Program-made: the position numbers and the translations under genes
From: Halostreptopolyspora alba
GTDB taxonomy: Bacteria; Actinomycetota; Actinomycetes; Streptosporangiales; Streptosporangiaceae
DNA length: 64,000 nucleotides
Reading direction: 5' to 3'
Assembly (NCBI GenBank): GCA_003725585.1
Contig: RJMB01000010.1
Coordinates: forward strand, 1-64,000
In this document: in pieces, positions 44,313-56,001 of the stretch
Layout of the letters: each line of letters begins with the position of its first letter
Position numbering within the stretch: position 1 is the stretch's first letter
Notes under the pieces: model-generated
What the model was told of the DNA's origin: nothing
What the model saw: the letters and a program-made list of their open reading frames with translations, nothing else
Databases searched by the model: none

Positions 44313-44993
44313 ATGGCCGACACCCCGAACTCCCCGAGCCCCGATGGCCGCGACCGGATGCGCGCTTCCGACACCGACCGTGACACCGTGGCCGCGCGGC
44401 TGCGAGAAGCGCTCGCCGACGGCCGGCTGACTCCAGAGGAGCACAGTAACCGGCTGGACGCCATATACAACTCCACGACGTTGGGCGAGTTGGAGCCGCT
44501 CACCGCCGACCTGCCGGCGGGCACGGGTCCGGAGCGCGCCACGCCGCCCATGACGGCCTCGCCACGGCCGGTCTACGGGGCGGAACGTGTCGAGGAGACC
44601 CGGGCCAGTGGCTACGTCTCACTGGCGTTCATGGGGGCCGCCGAGCGCAGCGGGAACTGGACCGTTCCCGCCCGCTACCTCGCCACCGCCGGCATGGGCG
44701 GGGTCAGTCTGGACCTGCGCGAGGCGAGGTTCACCCAGCGGGAGGTGACCATCGTCGCGACCGCTGTCATGGGTGGCATCGAGATCATCGTGCCCGACGA
44801 CATCGAGGTCCGGGTACACGGGCTCGGCGTCATGGGTGGATTCGGGTCCGGCGGTGAGGTCGACGCGCCCAGCGTGACCGACCCGGGAACACCCATCGTG
44901 AACGTGACCGGGCTAGCGGTCATGGGTGGTGTCGCCGTGGAGCGCCGCAGGCGCAAGCACCAGAAACAGCCGGAGACCGACCCTGACGAGTGA
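44313..44993 (+). CDS. DUF1707 protein with LiaF-like C-terminal domain
   Basis: 226 residues. The N-terminal DUF1707 (SHOCT-like) domain (MRASDTDRDTVAARLREALADGRLTPEE, about residues 16-60) is an actinobacterial helical module. The C-terminal half (about 105-205) has a repeated short beta pattern (MGGVSLDLREA, VMGGIEIIVPDDIEV, VMGGFGSGG, VMGGVAVE), as in the cell-wall-stress LiaF family. No transmembrane segment between them, so it would be soluble or peripheral. Function unknown; a link to envelope stress sensing is suggested only by the fold resemblance. Confidence 0.85.
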   Translation: MADTPNSPSPDGRDRMRASDTDRDTVAARLREALADGRLTPEEHSNRLDAIYNSTTLGELEPLTADLPAGTGPERATPPMTASPRPVYGAERVEETRASGYVSLAFMGAAERSGNWTVPARYLATAGMGGVSLDLREARFTQREVTIVATAVMGGIEIIVPDDIEVRVHGLGVMGGFGSGGEVDAPSVTDPGTPIVNVTGLAVMGGVAVERRRRKHQKQPETDPDE

Positions 44994-45184
44994 CCAGCCC
45001 CTCCCCGAGGATCCCCGAACCCGCCGTAGGGGCACCCCCGCGGGTCCCGCGTAAGACACGTGGCTGGATGTGGCAAAACCCGCGGCGTCGACTACACTCC
45101 GGAATATTTTGGTGACACGCTGCATCGAACTCGTTCCGCGCATCGCACGCTCCGTGCGTTGCCCGGCCCTAGGAGGAGATGGAC

Positions 45185-46711
45185 GTGTTCAGCACACCTC
45201 CCGAAGGATCCGGTCGGCGCGCCCCTGACGCGCACCGAAGGCTGCTCGCCGGCGGGGTCGGCGTGGTCGTGGCAACGGGGCTCGCCACGGCGCCGGCGCC
45301 AGCGAACGCCCACGAGGCGCTCCCCGACCTCGTGACCACCGACAACATCCTCGGACACCTGGAGAACCTACAGAAGATCTCCGAGCGCAACGGGGGCAAC
45401 CGCGCGGACGGCACGCCCGGTCACGACGCCTCCACGGACTACGTCATCGACCAGCTGGAAACGGCGGGCTACGAGCCCGAGAAGCGCACCTACGAGTTCG
45501 ACCACTGGGAGGAGCACTCCACACCCGAGTTCGCCCGGACGGCGCCGGAACAACGCGACTTCGTCCCCCACGAGGACTTCAGGACCATGACCCACTCCGG
45601 ATCCGGGGACGTCGCGGCCGCGGGCGTCCCGGTCAGTCCCGACAGCGACGCCAGCGGCTGTCGGAGCGCGGACTTCGCCGACTTCCCCGAGGACGCGGTG
45701 GCCATCATGCGTCGCGGCACCTGTTCCTTCGCCGTGAAGGTCGACAACGCCGTCGAGGCGGGAGCGTCGGCCGCCGTGATCTTCAACGGCGGCGGTGAGT
45801 CCGACCAGGAGAGCGGCGTCTTCACCGGCACGGTGGGCCCCCCGGCCGACATCCCGGTACTCAGCACGAGCACTGCCGTCGGCGAGGAGCTGGCGGACAC
45901 CGGCGCGGGGCTCGAGGTACGCCTGACCGTCGACGCCGGGGTCACCCGCGCCTCCTCCCACAACGTCATCGCCGACACCAGCGGCGGCGCCGACGACACC
46001 ACCATTGTGGTCGGCGCCCATCTCGACAGCGTTCCCGCCGGGCCCGGACTCAACGACAACGGCAGCGGCGTCGCGGCGATCCTGGAGACCGCCGTACAGC
46101 TGGGCACGCTCGACGACCCCGCCAACCGGGTGCGGTTCGCGTTCTGGGGCAGCGAGGAGCTCGGCCTCGTGGGCTCCACCGAGTACGTCGAGAACCTGAG
46201 CGCGGCGGAACGCGAGAGCATCGCGCTCTATCTGAACTTCGACATGATCGGATCCCCGAACTACGGCCGGTTCGTCTTCGACGGCCGTGGCGAGCTGGAG
46301 GAGTCGATGCCGCCACCGCCCGGCTCGGCCGAGATCCAGGAACTCTTCGAGGACTACTTCGCCGAACGGGGCCTGGCGAGCGAGCCAACCGCCCTCGACG
46401 GGAGATCCGACTACGCGCCGTTCCTCGACGCCGGCATCCCCTCCGGCGGCCTGTTCAGCGGCGCCGGAGACCTCAAGACCGAGGAGCAGGCCGAGCTCTT
46501 CGGCGGCACCGCGGGTGAACCCTTCGACCCCAATTACCACACACCCGACGACGACCTCGCCAACATCAACGAAACCTCGGTGGCCGAGCTGTCCGGCGGG
46601 ATCGCCCACGCGGTCCAGACCTACGCCGACACCCCGCTCGACGGGAGCGCGAGCCCACGGGATCCGGCGGAGGCCCCGCTCCTCCGCCAGGCCGAGCTCT
46701 GGCAACGCTAG
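45185..46711 (+). CDS. Secreted M28 zinc aminopeptidase with PA domain
   Basis: Extracellular peptidase of 508 residues. Signal peptide with a basic start, hydrophobic core and likely cleavage after ANA (residue 42). A protease-associated domain is inserted at about 120-265 (CSFAVKVDNAVEAGASAAVI). The M28 dizinc site is His279 (VGAHLDS), Asp291 (GLNDNGS), catalytic/ligand Glu324-Glu325 (GSEELG), Asp353 (NFDMIG) and His452 (YHTPDD). AGGAGG at 45171-45176 is only 2 nt from an upstream ATG (45179) but 8 nt from the GTG at 45185, so GTG is chosen. A hairpin (46725-46764) terminates it. Confidence 0.93.
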   Translation: MFSTPPEGSGRRAPDAHRRLLAGGVGVVVATGLATAPAPANAHEALPDLVTTDNILGHLENLQKISERNGGNRADGTPGHDASTDYVIDQLETAGYEPEKRTYEFDHWEEHSTPEFARTAPEQRDFVPHEDFRTMTHSGSGDVAAAGVPVSPDSDASGCRSADFADFPEDAVAIMRRGTCSFAVKVDNAVEAGASAAVIFNGGGESDQESGVFTGTVGPPADIPVLSTSTAVGEELADTGAGLEVRLTVDAGVTRASSHNVIADTSGGADDTTIVVGAHLDSVPAGPGLNDNGSGVAAILETAVQLGTLDDPANRVRFAFWGSEELGLVGSTEYVENLSAAERESIALYLNFDMIGSPNYGRFVFDGRGELEESMPPPPGSAEIQELFEDYFAERGLASEPTALDGRSDYAPFLDAGIPSGGLFSGAGDLKTEEQAELFGGTAGEPFDPNYHTPDDDLANINETSVAELSGGIAHAVQTYADTPLDGSASPRDPAEAPLLRQAELWQR

Positions 46712-46724
46712 GAGCGAGCTGGTC

Positions 46725-46764
46725 CAGCGCCCGTGACCCGGAAACCACCGGGCCACGGGCGCTG
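46725..46764 (+). terminator. Terminator hairpin after the M28 peptidase gene
   Basis: 15-nt arms (46725-46739 and 46750-46764) pair with one mismatch, loop of 10 nt, starting 13 nt after the stop codon. Confidence 0.7.
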
Positions 46765-46866
46765 CCGTCCCCCCTCGGGCAGGACTCGGATGGCCCCCGC
46801 CATCGCATCCGAGCCCGAACGCGCCACCGCGTCCAACTACTCTAGGTAGTTTATTAGTTTCTAAAC

Positions 46867-46902
46867 GTATCAGCACCACAGGGACCACCCACCCGCTGAT
46901 AC
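46867..46902. promoter_or_regulatory. Inverted repeat in AT-rich island upstream of cobalamin adenosyltransferase
   Basis: Perfect 8-bp arms GTATCAGC (46867-46874) and GCTGATAC (46895-46902) separated by 20 bp, beside the most AT-rich stretch of the region (about 46840-46870). It lies 90-125 bp before the adenosyltransferase gene and may be an operator or a structured site; no regulator gene is adjacent. Confidence 0.4.
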
Positions 46903-46980
46903 CAAACAGTTATGCTACGTGCTCGACCCCCGACGACCAGCCCACCGCGGACTCCCACCCCCACGCCACGACCCCACACG

Positions 46981-46986
46981 TAGGGT
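46981..46986 (+). promoter_or_regulatory. Probable -10 of a leaderless adenosyltransferase promoter
   Basis: TAGGGT lies 6 nt before the ATG at 46993 with no ribosome site between. Confidence 0.45.
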
Positions 46987-46992
46987 TGGGGC

Positions 46993-47592
46993 ATGACGAA
47001 ACGCGACACTGAGACGCCGGTGGTGCTGTCGAGGATCTACACCCGCACCGGCGACACCGGGGAGACAGCGCTGGGGGACATGAGCCGAACCACCAAGACC
47101 GACCCCCGGCTCGCCGCCTACGCCGACGTCGAGGAGACCAACGCCGCCATCGGGACGGCGCTCGCGTGCGGCGAACGGATCCCCGACGACATCCGCGCCC
47201 TACTCGGCCGCGTGCAGAACGAGCTCTTCGACCTCGGCGCGGACCTGTCGACACCGGTGACCCCCGATCCGGAGTACCCACCGCTGCGGATCGAGCCCGA
47301 CTACATCGACCGCCTGGAGGACGCCTGCGACGCCCACAACGCGGACCTGCCGAAGCTGCGCAGCTTCATCCTGCCCGGCGGCTCCCCCGAGGTGGCACTA
47401 CTGCACACCGCCCGTGTGGTCGCGCGCCGCGCCGAGCGCAGCACCTGGGTCGCGATCGAGGAACACGGTGACACCGTGAACCCGTTGACGGCGCGATACC
47501 TGAACCGGCTGTCCGACCTACTGTTCGTCCTGTGCCGGGTCCTTGGCCAGGACGGCACCGAGGTCCTCTGGAAACCCGGTGGCGAGCGCTAG
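46993..47592 (+). CDS. ATP:cob(I)alamin adenosyltransferase (PduO type)
   Basis: Makes adenosylcobalamin from cob(I)alamin and ATP, the cofactor needed by the mutase and guarded by MeaB. 199 residues, single PduO/MMAB domain: N-terminal RIYTRTGDTGETAL (ATP-binding), VEETNAAIGTAL, FILPGGSPEVALLHTARVV, ARRAERSTW and the C-terminal YLNRLSDLLFVL. Located away from B12 synthesis genes, as a stand-alone gene, consistent with service to B12-dependent mutases such as IcmA. Convergent with the thiamine-binding protein gene. Confidence 0.93.
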   Translation: MTKRDTETPVVLSRIYTRTGDTGETALGDMSRTTKTDPRLAAYADVEETNAAIGTALACGERIPDDIRALLGRVQNELFDLGADLSTPVTPDPEYPPLRIEPDYIDRLEDACDAHNADLPKLRSFILPGGSPEVALLHTARVVARRAERSTWVAIEEHGDTVNPLTARYLNRLSDLLFVLCRVLGQDGTEVLWKPGGER

Positions 47593-47657
47593 GCTCCGCC
47601 TCTTCGCGGCACAGCGGAACCGACCACCGGGCGGCCGAGACGACTCCGCGAAACCCG

Positions 47658-47957
47658 TCAGCCCTCGCCGCCCAGCTCACGTTCAACCGCCTCGACCTTG
47701 CCGGTCAGCCCCTCCTCGACGCCTTCCCGTATGTCCGCCTTCAGGGTCAGGCTGACACGTCCCGCCCCCTCGCCGGCGGCCGCCACGGCACGGCGAACGA
47801 CGTCCATGACCTCGTCCCAGTCGCCCTCGACGGTGGTGAACATGGCGTCGGTACGATTCGGCAGCCCACTCTCACGCACCACGCGCACCGCGCGGGCGAC
47901 GGCCGGCGCCACGGACTCACCCGTACCCATCGGGCTCACGGAGAATGCAACGATCAT
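47658..47957 (-). CDS. MTH1187/YkoF-like thiamine-binding protein
   Basis: 99-residue ferredoxin-like fold protein of the thiamine-binding/MTH1187 family (MIVAFSVSPMGTGES at the N-terminus; LPNRTDAMFTTVEGDWDEVM in the centre). Such proteins are thought to bind a thiamine-like ligand or to be small sensors; no enzyme activity is known. TAGGCT (47964-47969) on the minus strand lies 6 nt before the ATG, a leaderless arrangement. Not apparently in an operon, although it follows the DUF2550 gene on the same strand. Confidence 0.88.
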   Translation of the reverse strand: MIVAFSVSPMGTGESVAPAVARAVRVVRESGLPNRTDAMFTTVEGDWDEVMDVVRRAVAAAGEGAGRVSLTLKADIREGVEEGLTGKVEAVERELGGEG

Positions 47958-47963
47958 GACCCC

Positions 47964-47969
47964 AGCCTA
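47964..47969 (-). promoter_or_regulatory. Probable -10 of a leaderless thiamine-binding gene promoter
   Basis: TAGGCT on the minus strand, 6 nt upstream of the ATG at 47957. Confidence 0.45.
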
Positions 47970-48017
47970 CGCCCGCACGGCGTGCGACAGGGGGATCCGG
48001 GGCAGCCGGTCGACCGG

Positions 48018-48500
48018 TCAGGGCTGCCAGGAGTCCCCCGGGGGCATGGACTCCAGCCAGGAGAGGAACCCGGTCAGGGCGCCCTCGGCCATCGCGATCT
48101 CGTAGATCGGCTCCTCCGGGTCGGACCCGTCGGGCGCCATCCATCCCACCTCGATCACGACCAGGTCGGAGGTGAGCTCCGTGAGGTCCGAGGGGGTGGG
48201 GGCACGACGGCCCATAATGACGAGGCCGCGGCGCGACAGCTCAGCTGTCGGCCACGGCCACAGTGAGAACACGCGGTACCACCGCAGTTCGCCGGCACCG
48301 TAGCGGCCATAACCCATACGCCACGGGCTCCGGCCCCCGCTCCCGCGCCGCAGGTAACACTCGACCCCGCCGCCCTCGCGCTCCAGGAGGTACCTGCGCA
48401 CGGTGACGGCTACCAGGGCCAGCAGGGCGATGGTGAGCAGGGCGAAGAACAGCCATTCGGCGATCTGGAACCATGTCGCGCTGGACAGCTGCTCCCCCAC
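48018..48500 (-). CDS. DUF2550 family membrane protein
   Basis: 160 residues with one N-terminal membrane segment (about 10-32) and a basic cytoplasmic domain (LRRGSGGRSPWRMGYGRY, then ELRWYRVFSLWPWP). The DUF2550 family is actinobacterial and regularly follows atpC, as here (about 25 nt after the atpC stop). Function unknown. A GTG start at 48500 gives the complete membrane segment; an AGGA site lies about 10 nt upstream. Confidence 0.88.
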   Translation of the reverse strand: MGEQLSSATWFQIAEWLFFALLTIALLALVAVTVRRYLLEREGGGVECYLRRGSGGRSPWRMGYGRYGAGELRWYRVFSLWPWPTAELSRRGLVIMGRRAPTPSDLTELTSDLVVIEVGWMAPDGSDPEEPIYEIAMAEGALTGFLSWLESMPPGDSWQP

Positions 48501-48525
48501 TCTCGTAGTCCTGGCGGGCGCTAGA

Positions 48526-48936
48526 TCACACGTCCTCGCCCACGGCCCGCAACCGACTGCGGGCGCGTTCGGCGCGTTCGGCGTTCTCGCGCGACTCCTC
48601 ACTCTCGTCGGCGGAACCGGACTCCGACTCCCGAAGGGCCGTCTTGGCCCGCTGGACGTCGATGTCCTCGGACAGCTCGGCGGTCTCGGCCAGGATGGAG
48701 ACCCGGTCCTGGGCCACGGACACGAACCCACCGTGCGCGGCGGCACGGACCTCGCCCGTCTCCCGCGCGCCGATGACCCGCACCACGGCCCCCGGGGAGA
48801 GCGTCCCCAGCACCGGCACGTGTCCGGGCTGGATCCCGATCTCACCGTCCGCTGTCTTCGCGATGACCATGTCGCCCTCACCCGCCCACAACTCGCGTTC
48901 GGGCGAGACGATCTCGACGGAAAGCTTGTTCGACAC
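48526..48936 (-). CDS. atpC: ATP synthase epsilon subunit
   Basis: F1 central-stalk subunit, 136 residues, that couples rotation to catalysis and can inhibit ATP hydrolysis. N-terminal beta-sandwich MSNKLSVEIVSPERELWAGE ... GIQPGHVPVLGTLSPG, C-terminal helices rich in Glu/Arg/Ala. Two GTG codons compete: 48936 keeps AAGGAG at 9 nt and is preferred; 48942 leaves only 3 nt. Last subunit gene of the atp operon. Confidence 0.97.
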   Translation of the reverse strand: MSNKLSVEIVSPERELWAGEGDMVIAKTADGEIGIQPGHVPVLGTLSPGAVVRVIGARETGEVRAAAHGGFVSVAQDRVSILAETAELSEDIDVQRAKTALRESESGSADESEESRENAERAERARSRLRAVGEDV

Positions 48937-49007
48937 TGCCACAGTCTCCTTAGGCTCACGGGCCGTCCGGTCGGAGCGGGTGCCCGCGGGCACCCGCTCC
49001 GCGCGAA

Positions 49008-50456
<1,449 letters not shown>

Positions 50457-51374
50457 TTACTCACTCCCCGCACTGGCACCGGTGAGGGCGTCAGCACCAC
50501 TGACGATCTCACTGATTTCGTTGGTGATCTCCGCCTGGCGGGCCTGGTTGGCCTGGCGGGTCAGGGTCTGGATGAGCTCCTCGGCGTTGTCGGTGGCCGC
50601 CTTCATCGCGTTGCGACGCGACGCCTGCTGGGAGGCCGCCGACTCCAGGAGGGCGAAGTAGATCCGGTTCGCCACGTACTGCGGCAGCAACAGGTTCAGC
50701 GCCTCCTCGGCTGAGGGCTCGAACTCGTAGAGCGCGAGCGGCCGCCCCTGTTCGGCCTCCAGTACCTTGGGCTCGACCTTCTCCAGTTCCAGCGGCAGCA
50801 CACGACGTGAGCTCGCCCGCTGCGTCAGCATGGAGACGAACTCGGTCGAGACAACGTGGATCTCGTCCACCCCGCCTTCCGCGGTGTCCTGGGTGAACCG
50901 GTCCATCAGGGCCGTGCCGATCTCCTTGGCCTGCGGGTACGTGGGACGCTCGGTGATCTCCTCCCACGTCCGCTCCATGGGGCGGTCACGGAACTGGTAG
51001 TAGCCCACTCCCTTGCGCCCCACCACGTACAGCACGGGCTCCTTGCCCTGCTCCCGCAGCAACGCGGCCAGCGACTCGGCCTCCTTGATGGCGTTGGTGG
51101 TGTAGGCACCCGCCAGCCCCTTGTCACTGGTGATCACCAGGATAGCGGCCCGCGTCGGGTTCTCCGCCTCGGCCAGCAGGGGATGGTCGGACACCCGGCC
51201 CGCCAGGGCCGACACCGCCCGCGTGATCTCACGGGCGTAGGGGTCGGCCGCCTGAACCGCCCGCTGTGCCTTCGTGATCCGGGTGGTAGCGATGAGCTCC
51301 ATCGCGCGGGTGATCTTCGCCATCGACCGGGTCGAGCGAATCCTCCGCCGATAGATGCGAAGCTGTGCTCCCAT
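50457..51374 (-). CDS. atpG: ATP synthase gamma subunit
   Basis: Rotor shaft of F1, 305 residues, with the conserved long N- and C-terminal helices (LRIYRRRIRSTRSMAKITRAM and the C-terminal SRRNAMKAATDNAEELI). Situated 11 nt after atpA. Slightly longer than the E. coli subunit because of an insertion typical of actinobacteria (YQFRDRPMERTWEEITERPT region). Confidence 0.97.
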   Translation of the reverse strand: MGAQLRIYRRRIRSTRSMAKITRAMELIATTRITKAQRAVQAADPYAREITRAVSALAGRVSDHPLLAEAENPTRAAILVITSDKGLAGAYTTNAIKEAESLAALLREQGKEPVLYVVGRKGVGYYQFRDRPMERTWEEITERPTYPQAKEIGTALMDRFTQDTAEGGVDEIHVVSTEFVSMLTQRASSRRVLPLELEKVEPKVLEAEQGRPLALYEFEPSAEEALNLLLPQYVANRIYFALLESAASQQASRRNAMKAATDNAEELIQTLTRQANQARQAEITNEISEIVSGADALTGASAGSE

Positions 51375-51385
51375 GCCTGTTCCCG

Positions 51386-53032
51386 CTACTCTCCGGCGCC
51401 CTTGGCGACCTTGATGGTTTCCTGGCCGACCTGGTCCTCCTCCAGGGCCTCGGCCTCCTCATCGTCACCACCGAGGAGACCACCGGAGGTGGTGGCGAAG
51501 CCCTGCTTGAAGGTCTCGATCGCGTCCTTGAGCGTGTCCGCGGTCTCGTCCTCGAACTTGCCGCTCTCGCGGATGTTCTCCAGTACCCCGGGGTATTCGC
51601 GTCCGACGTAGTCCAGGAAGTCGGCCTCGAACCGCCCGACGTCCTCCACGGGGACATCGTCCAGATAGCCGGAGGTTCCGGCCCAGATGGACACGGTCTC
51701 CTGCTCCATCGGGAACGGGGAGTACTGGCCCTGTTTGAGCAGCTCCATCAGGCGCTGGCCGCGGTCCAGCTGCGCCTTGGAGACGTCGTCCAGGTCGGAG
51801 CCGAAAGCGGCGAACGCCTCCAGCTCGCGGTACTGGGCCAGGTTCACCCGCAGCGACCCCGTGACCTTCTTGACCGCCTTGGTCTGGGCGTCACCACCCA
51901 CACGGGACACCGACGTGCCAACGTTGACCGCCGGCCGCTGCCCCTGGTTGAACAGGTCGGCCTCCAGGAAGATCTGGCCGTCGGTGATGGAGATCACGTT
52001 GGTGGGGATGTAGGCCGAGATGTCGTTGGCCTTGGTCTCGATGATCGGCAGTCCGGTCATCGAGCCCCCGCCCATCTCGTCGGAGAGCTTCGCGCACCGC
52101 TCCAGCAGACGCGAGTGCAGGTAGAAGACATCACCGGGGTAGGCCTCACGGCCCGGCGGGCGGCGCAGCAGCAGGGACACCGCGCGGTATGCCTCGGCCT
52201 GCTTGGTCAGGTCGTCGAAGACGACCAGCACGTGCTTCCCCCGGTACATCCAGTGCTGGCCAATGGCCGAACCGGTGTAGGGGGCGATGTACTTGAAGCC
52301 CGCGGGGTCCGAGGCCGGAGCGGCGACGATGGTGGTGTAGTCCATCGCGCCGGCCTCCTCCAGCGCGGCCCGCACACCCGCGATGGTCGAACCCTTCTGG
52401 CCCACCGCGACGTAGACGCAGTGCACCTGGCGGTCGGGGTCACCCGACTCCCAGTTGTCCTTCTGGTTGATGATCGTGTCGATCCCGATCGCCGTCTTGC
52501 CGGTCTGCCGGTCGCCAATGATCAACTGGCGCTGGCCCCGGCCGATCGGCGTCATCGAGTCGATCGCCTTGATCCCGGTCTGCATGGGCTCGTCGACCGG
52601 CTGGCGCTGCATCACCGAGGGGGCCTGCACCTCCAGCTCGCGGCGCTCGGTCGTCTCGATCTCGCCCCTGCCGTCGATGGGGCGACCCATGGGGTCAACG
52701 ACGCGGCCCAGGAAGTTGTCGCCCACCGGCACGGAGAGGACCTCCCCGGTGCGACGCACCGTCTGGCCCTCCTCGACTCCGGTGAAGTCACCCAGGACGA
52801 TCGCGCCAATCTCGCCGATCTCCAGGTTCTGGGCCAGGCCCAGGGTGCCGTCTTCGAATTCCAGCAGCTCGTTCGCCATCGCCGAGGGGAGACCACTGAC
52901 GCGGGCGATACCGTCACCGGAGTAGGCGACGGTTCCGATCTCCTCGCGTGCCGCGGCGTCGGGCTCGTACGACTGGACGAAGCGCTGCAGCGCGTTCCGG
53001 ATCTCGTCCGGCCGGATCGTCAGCTCCGCCAT
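51386..53032 (-). CDS. atpA: ATP synthase alpha subunit
   Basis: Non-catalytic nucleotide-binding F1 subunit, 548 residues. P-loop [15 protein letters not shown], and the [20 protein letters not shown] segment with the catalytic arginine finger region. The C-terminus carries an acidic extension ([17 protein letters not shown]), a feature also known from mycobacterial alpha subunits where it suppresses ATP hydrolysis. Confidence 0.98.
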   Translation of the reverse strand: MAELTIRPDEIRNALQRFVQSYEPDAAAREEIGTVAYSGDGIARVSGLPSAMANELLEFEDGTLGLAQNLEIGEIGAIVLGDFTGVEEGQTVRRTGEVLSVPVGDNFLGRVVDPMGRPIDGRGEIETTERRELEVQAPSVMQRQPVDEPMQTGIKAIDSMTPIGRGQRQLIIGDRQTGKTAIGIDTIINQKDNWESGDPDRQVHCVYVAVGQKGSTIAGVRAALEEAGAMDYTTIVAAPASDPAGFKYIAPYTGSAIGQHWMYRGKHVLVVFDDLTKQAEAYRAVSLLLRRPPGREAYPGDVFYLHSRLLERCAKLSDEMGGGSMTGLPIIETKANDISAYIPTNVISITDGQIFLEADLFNQGQRPAVNVGTSVSRVGGDAQTKAVKKVTGSLRVNLAQYRELEAFAAFGSDLDDVSKAQLDRGQRLMELLKQGQYSPFPMEQETVSIWAGTSGYLDDVPVEDVGRFEADFLDYVGREYPGVLENIRESGKFEDETADTLKDAIETFKQGFATTSGGLLGGDDEEAEALEEDQVGQETIKVAKGAGE

Positions 53033-53103
53033 CTCACGTATGTCCTTGCTCTCGAATGGCGCCGTACTTCCCTGGCGCCGTGCGTCTTGCCAAAAAGATC
53101 CCG

Positions 53104-53912
53104 TCAGCCGGCCAGGCGTCGCCGGACCTCGGCGAGCCGTCCGGCGATCGTGCCGTCGATGACCTCGTCACCCACGCGGATGGAGAGTCCACCCACGATC
53201 TCCGGGGCGATCTCGATGTTCAGGTGGATGCTCCGGCCGTACGCGCGCGAGAGCGCGTCCCGCAACCGGGTCTGCTGGTTCTCGCTCAGTGACACGGCCG
53301 TGCGCACCACGGCGATGTAGCGCCGGGCGCGCTCGGCGACCAGCTGCTCGTAGTACTCCAGCCCCTGTTCCAGGGTACGTCCCCGTGAACGTGTCACGGC
53401 CTCGGTGACCAGCCGCAACGTGGCCGCGTTGACTTTCCCTGACAGCAGGTTCTCCACCAGGGTCCGCTTGTGCGAGGTGGCGACACCCTCCATCGCGAGT
53501 GAGGCGCGAAGCTCGGGCTCCGCGGCGACGACCCGCCTGAACCGGAAGATCTCGTCCTCCAGCTCGCTGAGCCGCTGCTCGTCCTCGGCCTCGCCCACCG
53601 TGGCGTACACGGCGAGCCGCTCGACGGCGTCGACCAGGTCCCGAGCCCCGGACCACCGGGACTGGACGATGTCGCCGACCACGAGGATCGTGGCCGGCGA
53701 CACCTTGGATTCCAGCAGCTCGCTGACGAGAGCGGACTTGCTCTCGGCCTCGTTGGCCGGGTCGGCCAACCAGCGGCGCAGCGAGTGCTCCTCCTCCAGG
53801 ACGGCCACGACCTCGAACAGCTCGTGCCCGAGTGTGGCGGCGTTGGCCGACGGCAGGATCCCGTCGAAACGCCGCACCACCTCGTTCAGTGAGGAAAGGC
53901 TGATTCCACGCA

Positions 53913-53913
<1 letters not shown>
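53104..53913 (-). CDS. atpH: ATP synthase delta subunit
   Basis: Peripheral-stalk cap joining b to F1 (OSCP-like), 269 residues, longer than the E. coli delta (177) but similar to Streptomyces; mycobacteria fuse this to b, here it is separate. C-terminal domain [20 protein letters not shown] and [19 protein letters not shown] are diagnostic. Its ATG overlaps the atpF stop codon by one base. Confidence 0.96.
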
Positions 53914-54482
<569 letters not shown>

Positions 54483-54487
54483 CTATC

Positions 54488-54700
<213 letters not shown>

Positions 54701-54786
54701 TTATCCCTTTGCTAGAACTCATTCGACGACCGGTGACCGTCGAATCGGCTGACGTGAACGTAGGAGCCTGGCCCCGAAAGGAGCGG

Positions 54787-55641
54787 CTAGTGCTGCCCCT
54801 CCAGGGCCTCACCGAGGTAGCTGGAGGCCAACATGATGAACACGTATGCCTGCAGCGCCATGATGAACAGCTCGAATCCCGTGAAGACGACGAAGGCGAC
54901 GAGCGCCAGTCCCGAGTAGCCCACGGAGACAACACTGAGGAAACCGTCGGCGCCGAGGTTGAACATGTAGAAACCGCCGGCGGCGAACACCGCCAGAAGC
55001 AGGTGGCCGGAGAGCATCGCGGCGAACGGCCGCAGCGCGTGGGTCACCGGCTTGGCGATGAAGTTCTGGGCGATCTCGATCGGCACGAGCAGCGGAAGGA
55101 TCCATTTGGGAGTGCCGCCCGGCACTACCCTGCCCACGAAATGCCCCGCCACGCCGTGCTTCTTGATCCCGATCGCGTTCCACATGACGTAGACGTAGAT
55201 CGCCAGCGCGGCCGGGTAGGCGATATGACTGGTCACCGGAAGCTGTAGACCGGGAATGATGCCCATGGCGTTCATCACGAAAATGAACAGGAACAGGGTC
55301 ACCATCATGGGCAGGTACTTGTCACCCGCCTGGCCCATCTGCTGGCGGGTCACCTGATCACGAATGAACGTGACCAGCATCTCCGCGACACTCTGCAGGC
55401 GCCCGGGGACGACCGCGGCCCTGCGCGTGGCGAGATACCAGAACCCCATCACCAGCAGGACCGAGATCACCAGCATCAGCGTGTACTTCGTGATTCCCGC
55501 TGTCAGGGGAAGCCCGAATTCCATGAACGGTTCCGGGAAGAACACGCTGACGGTGGGCGCGACCTCTTCGAAACCGCAGTTGTTGTCGCCGAAGAGATGG
55601 CAGTCCTCGCCCGCCGCGGCGTGAAACGCCTCATCACTCAC
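54787..55641 (-). CDS. atpB: ATP synthase a subunit
   Basis: Membrane channel subunit, 284 residues, with five to six membrane segments. The essential Arg is in ALRPFAAMLSGH; PTVSVFFPEPF begins the core and IQNFIAKPVTHALRP-type sequence precedes the Arg helix. GTG start at 55641 with AAAGGA 6 nt upstream; a longer frame to 55671 is not supported. Confidence 0.96.
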   Translation of the reverse strand: MSDEAFHAAAGEDCHLFGDNNCGFEEVAPTVSVFFPEPFMEFGLPLTAGITKYTLMLVISVLLVMGFWYLATRRAAVVPGRLQSVAEMLVTFIRDQVTRQQMGQAGDKYLPMMVTLFLFIFVMNAMGIIPGLQLPVTSHIAYPAALAIYVYVMWNAIGIKKHGVAGHFVGRVVPGGTPKWILPLLVPIEIAQNFIAKPVTHALRPFAAMLSGHLLLAVFAAGGFYMFNLGADGFLSVVSVGYSGLALVAFVVFTGFELFIMALQAYVFIMLASSYLGEALEGQH

Positions 55642-55725
55642 GGCGAATCCTTTCGTCGTGACACAACTCAAACCTCGTCATGGTGTTGGTGGCCCCGCAG
55701 CGGGGCAGGACGCCACAGTGGACGG

Positions 55726-55941
55726 TCAGGACCGGACGTACCGGACATAGATCAAATAGACGGAACCGACCGCGCCCAGCACGAGTCCAATCGGCAGGAA
55801 CAACCCCTGGTACCCGAGCGCCCAGTCGACCAGCCAGCCGAGCCCGCCCCAGGCCGCCAGCCCGCCCAGCAGCATCGCGACGAGCGACATGGGGTCGACC
55901 TGGGACTCGTGATCGCGGTCGCCGTCGTGGCGAACGTTCAT
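55726..55941 (-). CDS. atpZ: AtpZ/AtpI-family small membrane protein
   Basis: 71 residues with two membrane segments separated by a Gly-rich turn (MSLVAMLLGGLAAWGGLGWL and LPIGLVLGAVGSVYLIY). Such proteins (AtpZ) precede atpB and help ATP synthase assembly or Mg/Ca handling. ATG at 55941 with GGAG at 5 nt; the frame reaches 55995 but without a ribosome site. Confidence 0.85.
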   Translation of the reverse strand: MNVRHDGDRDHESQVDPMSLVAMLLGGLAAWGGLGWLVDWALGYQGLFLPIGLVLGAVGSVYLIYVRYVRS

Positions 55942-56001
55942 CTCGCTCCGGAAGGTAGCAGGTGGTCTGACAGCCGCGCACCCTGCCCTGTTCAAGCGCG
56001 C

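Noticed and set aside
48007..48028. Short inverted repeat at the DUF2550 stop, considered a terminator
   Set aside because: Arms of only 7 bp with a 14-nt interior and overlap with the stop codon; too weak to list with confidence.
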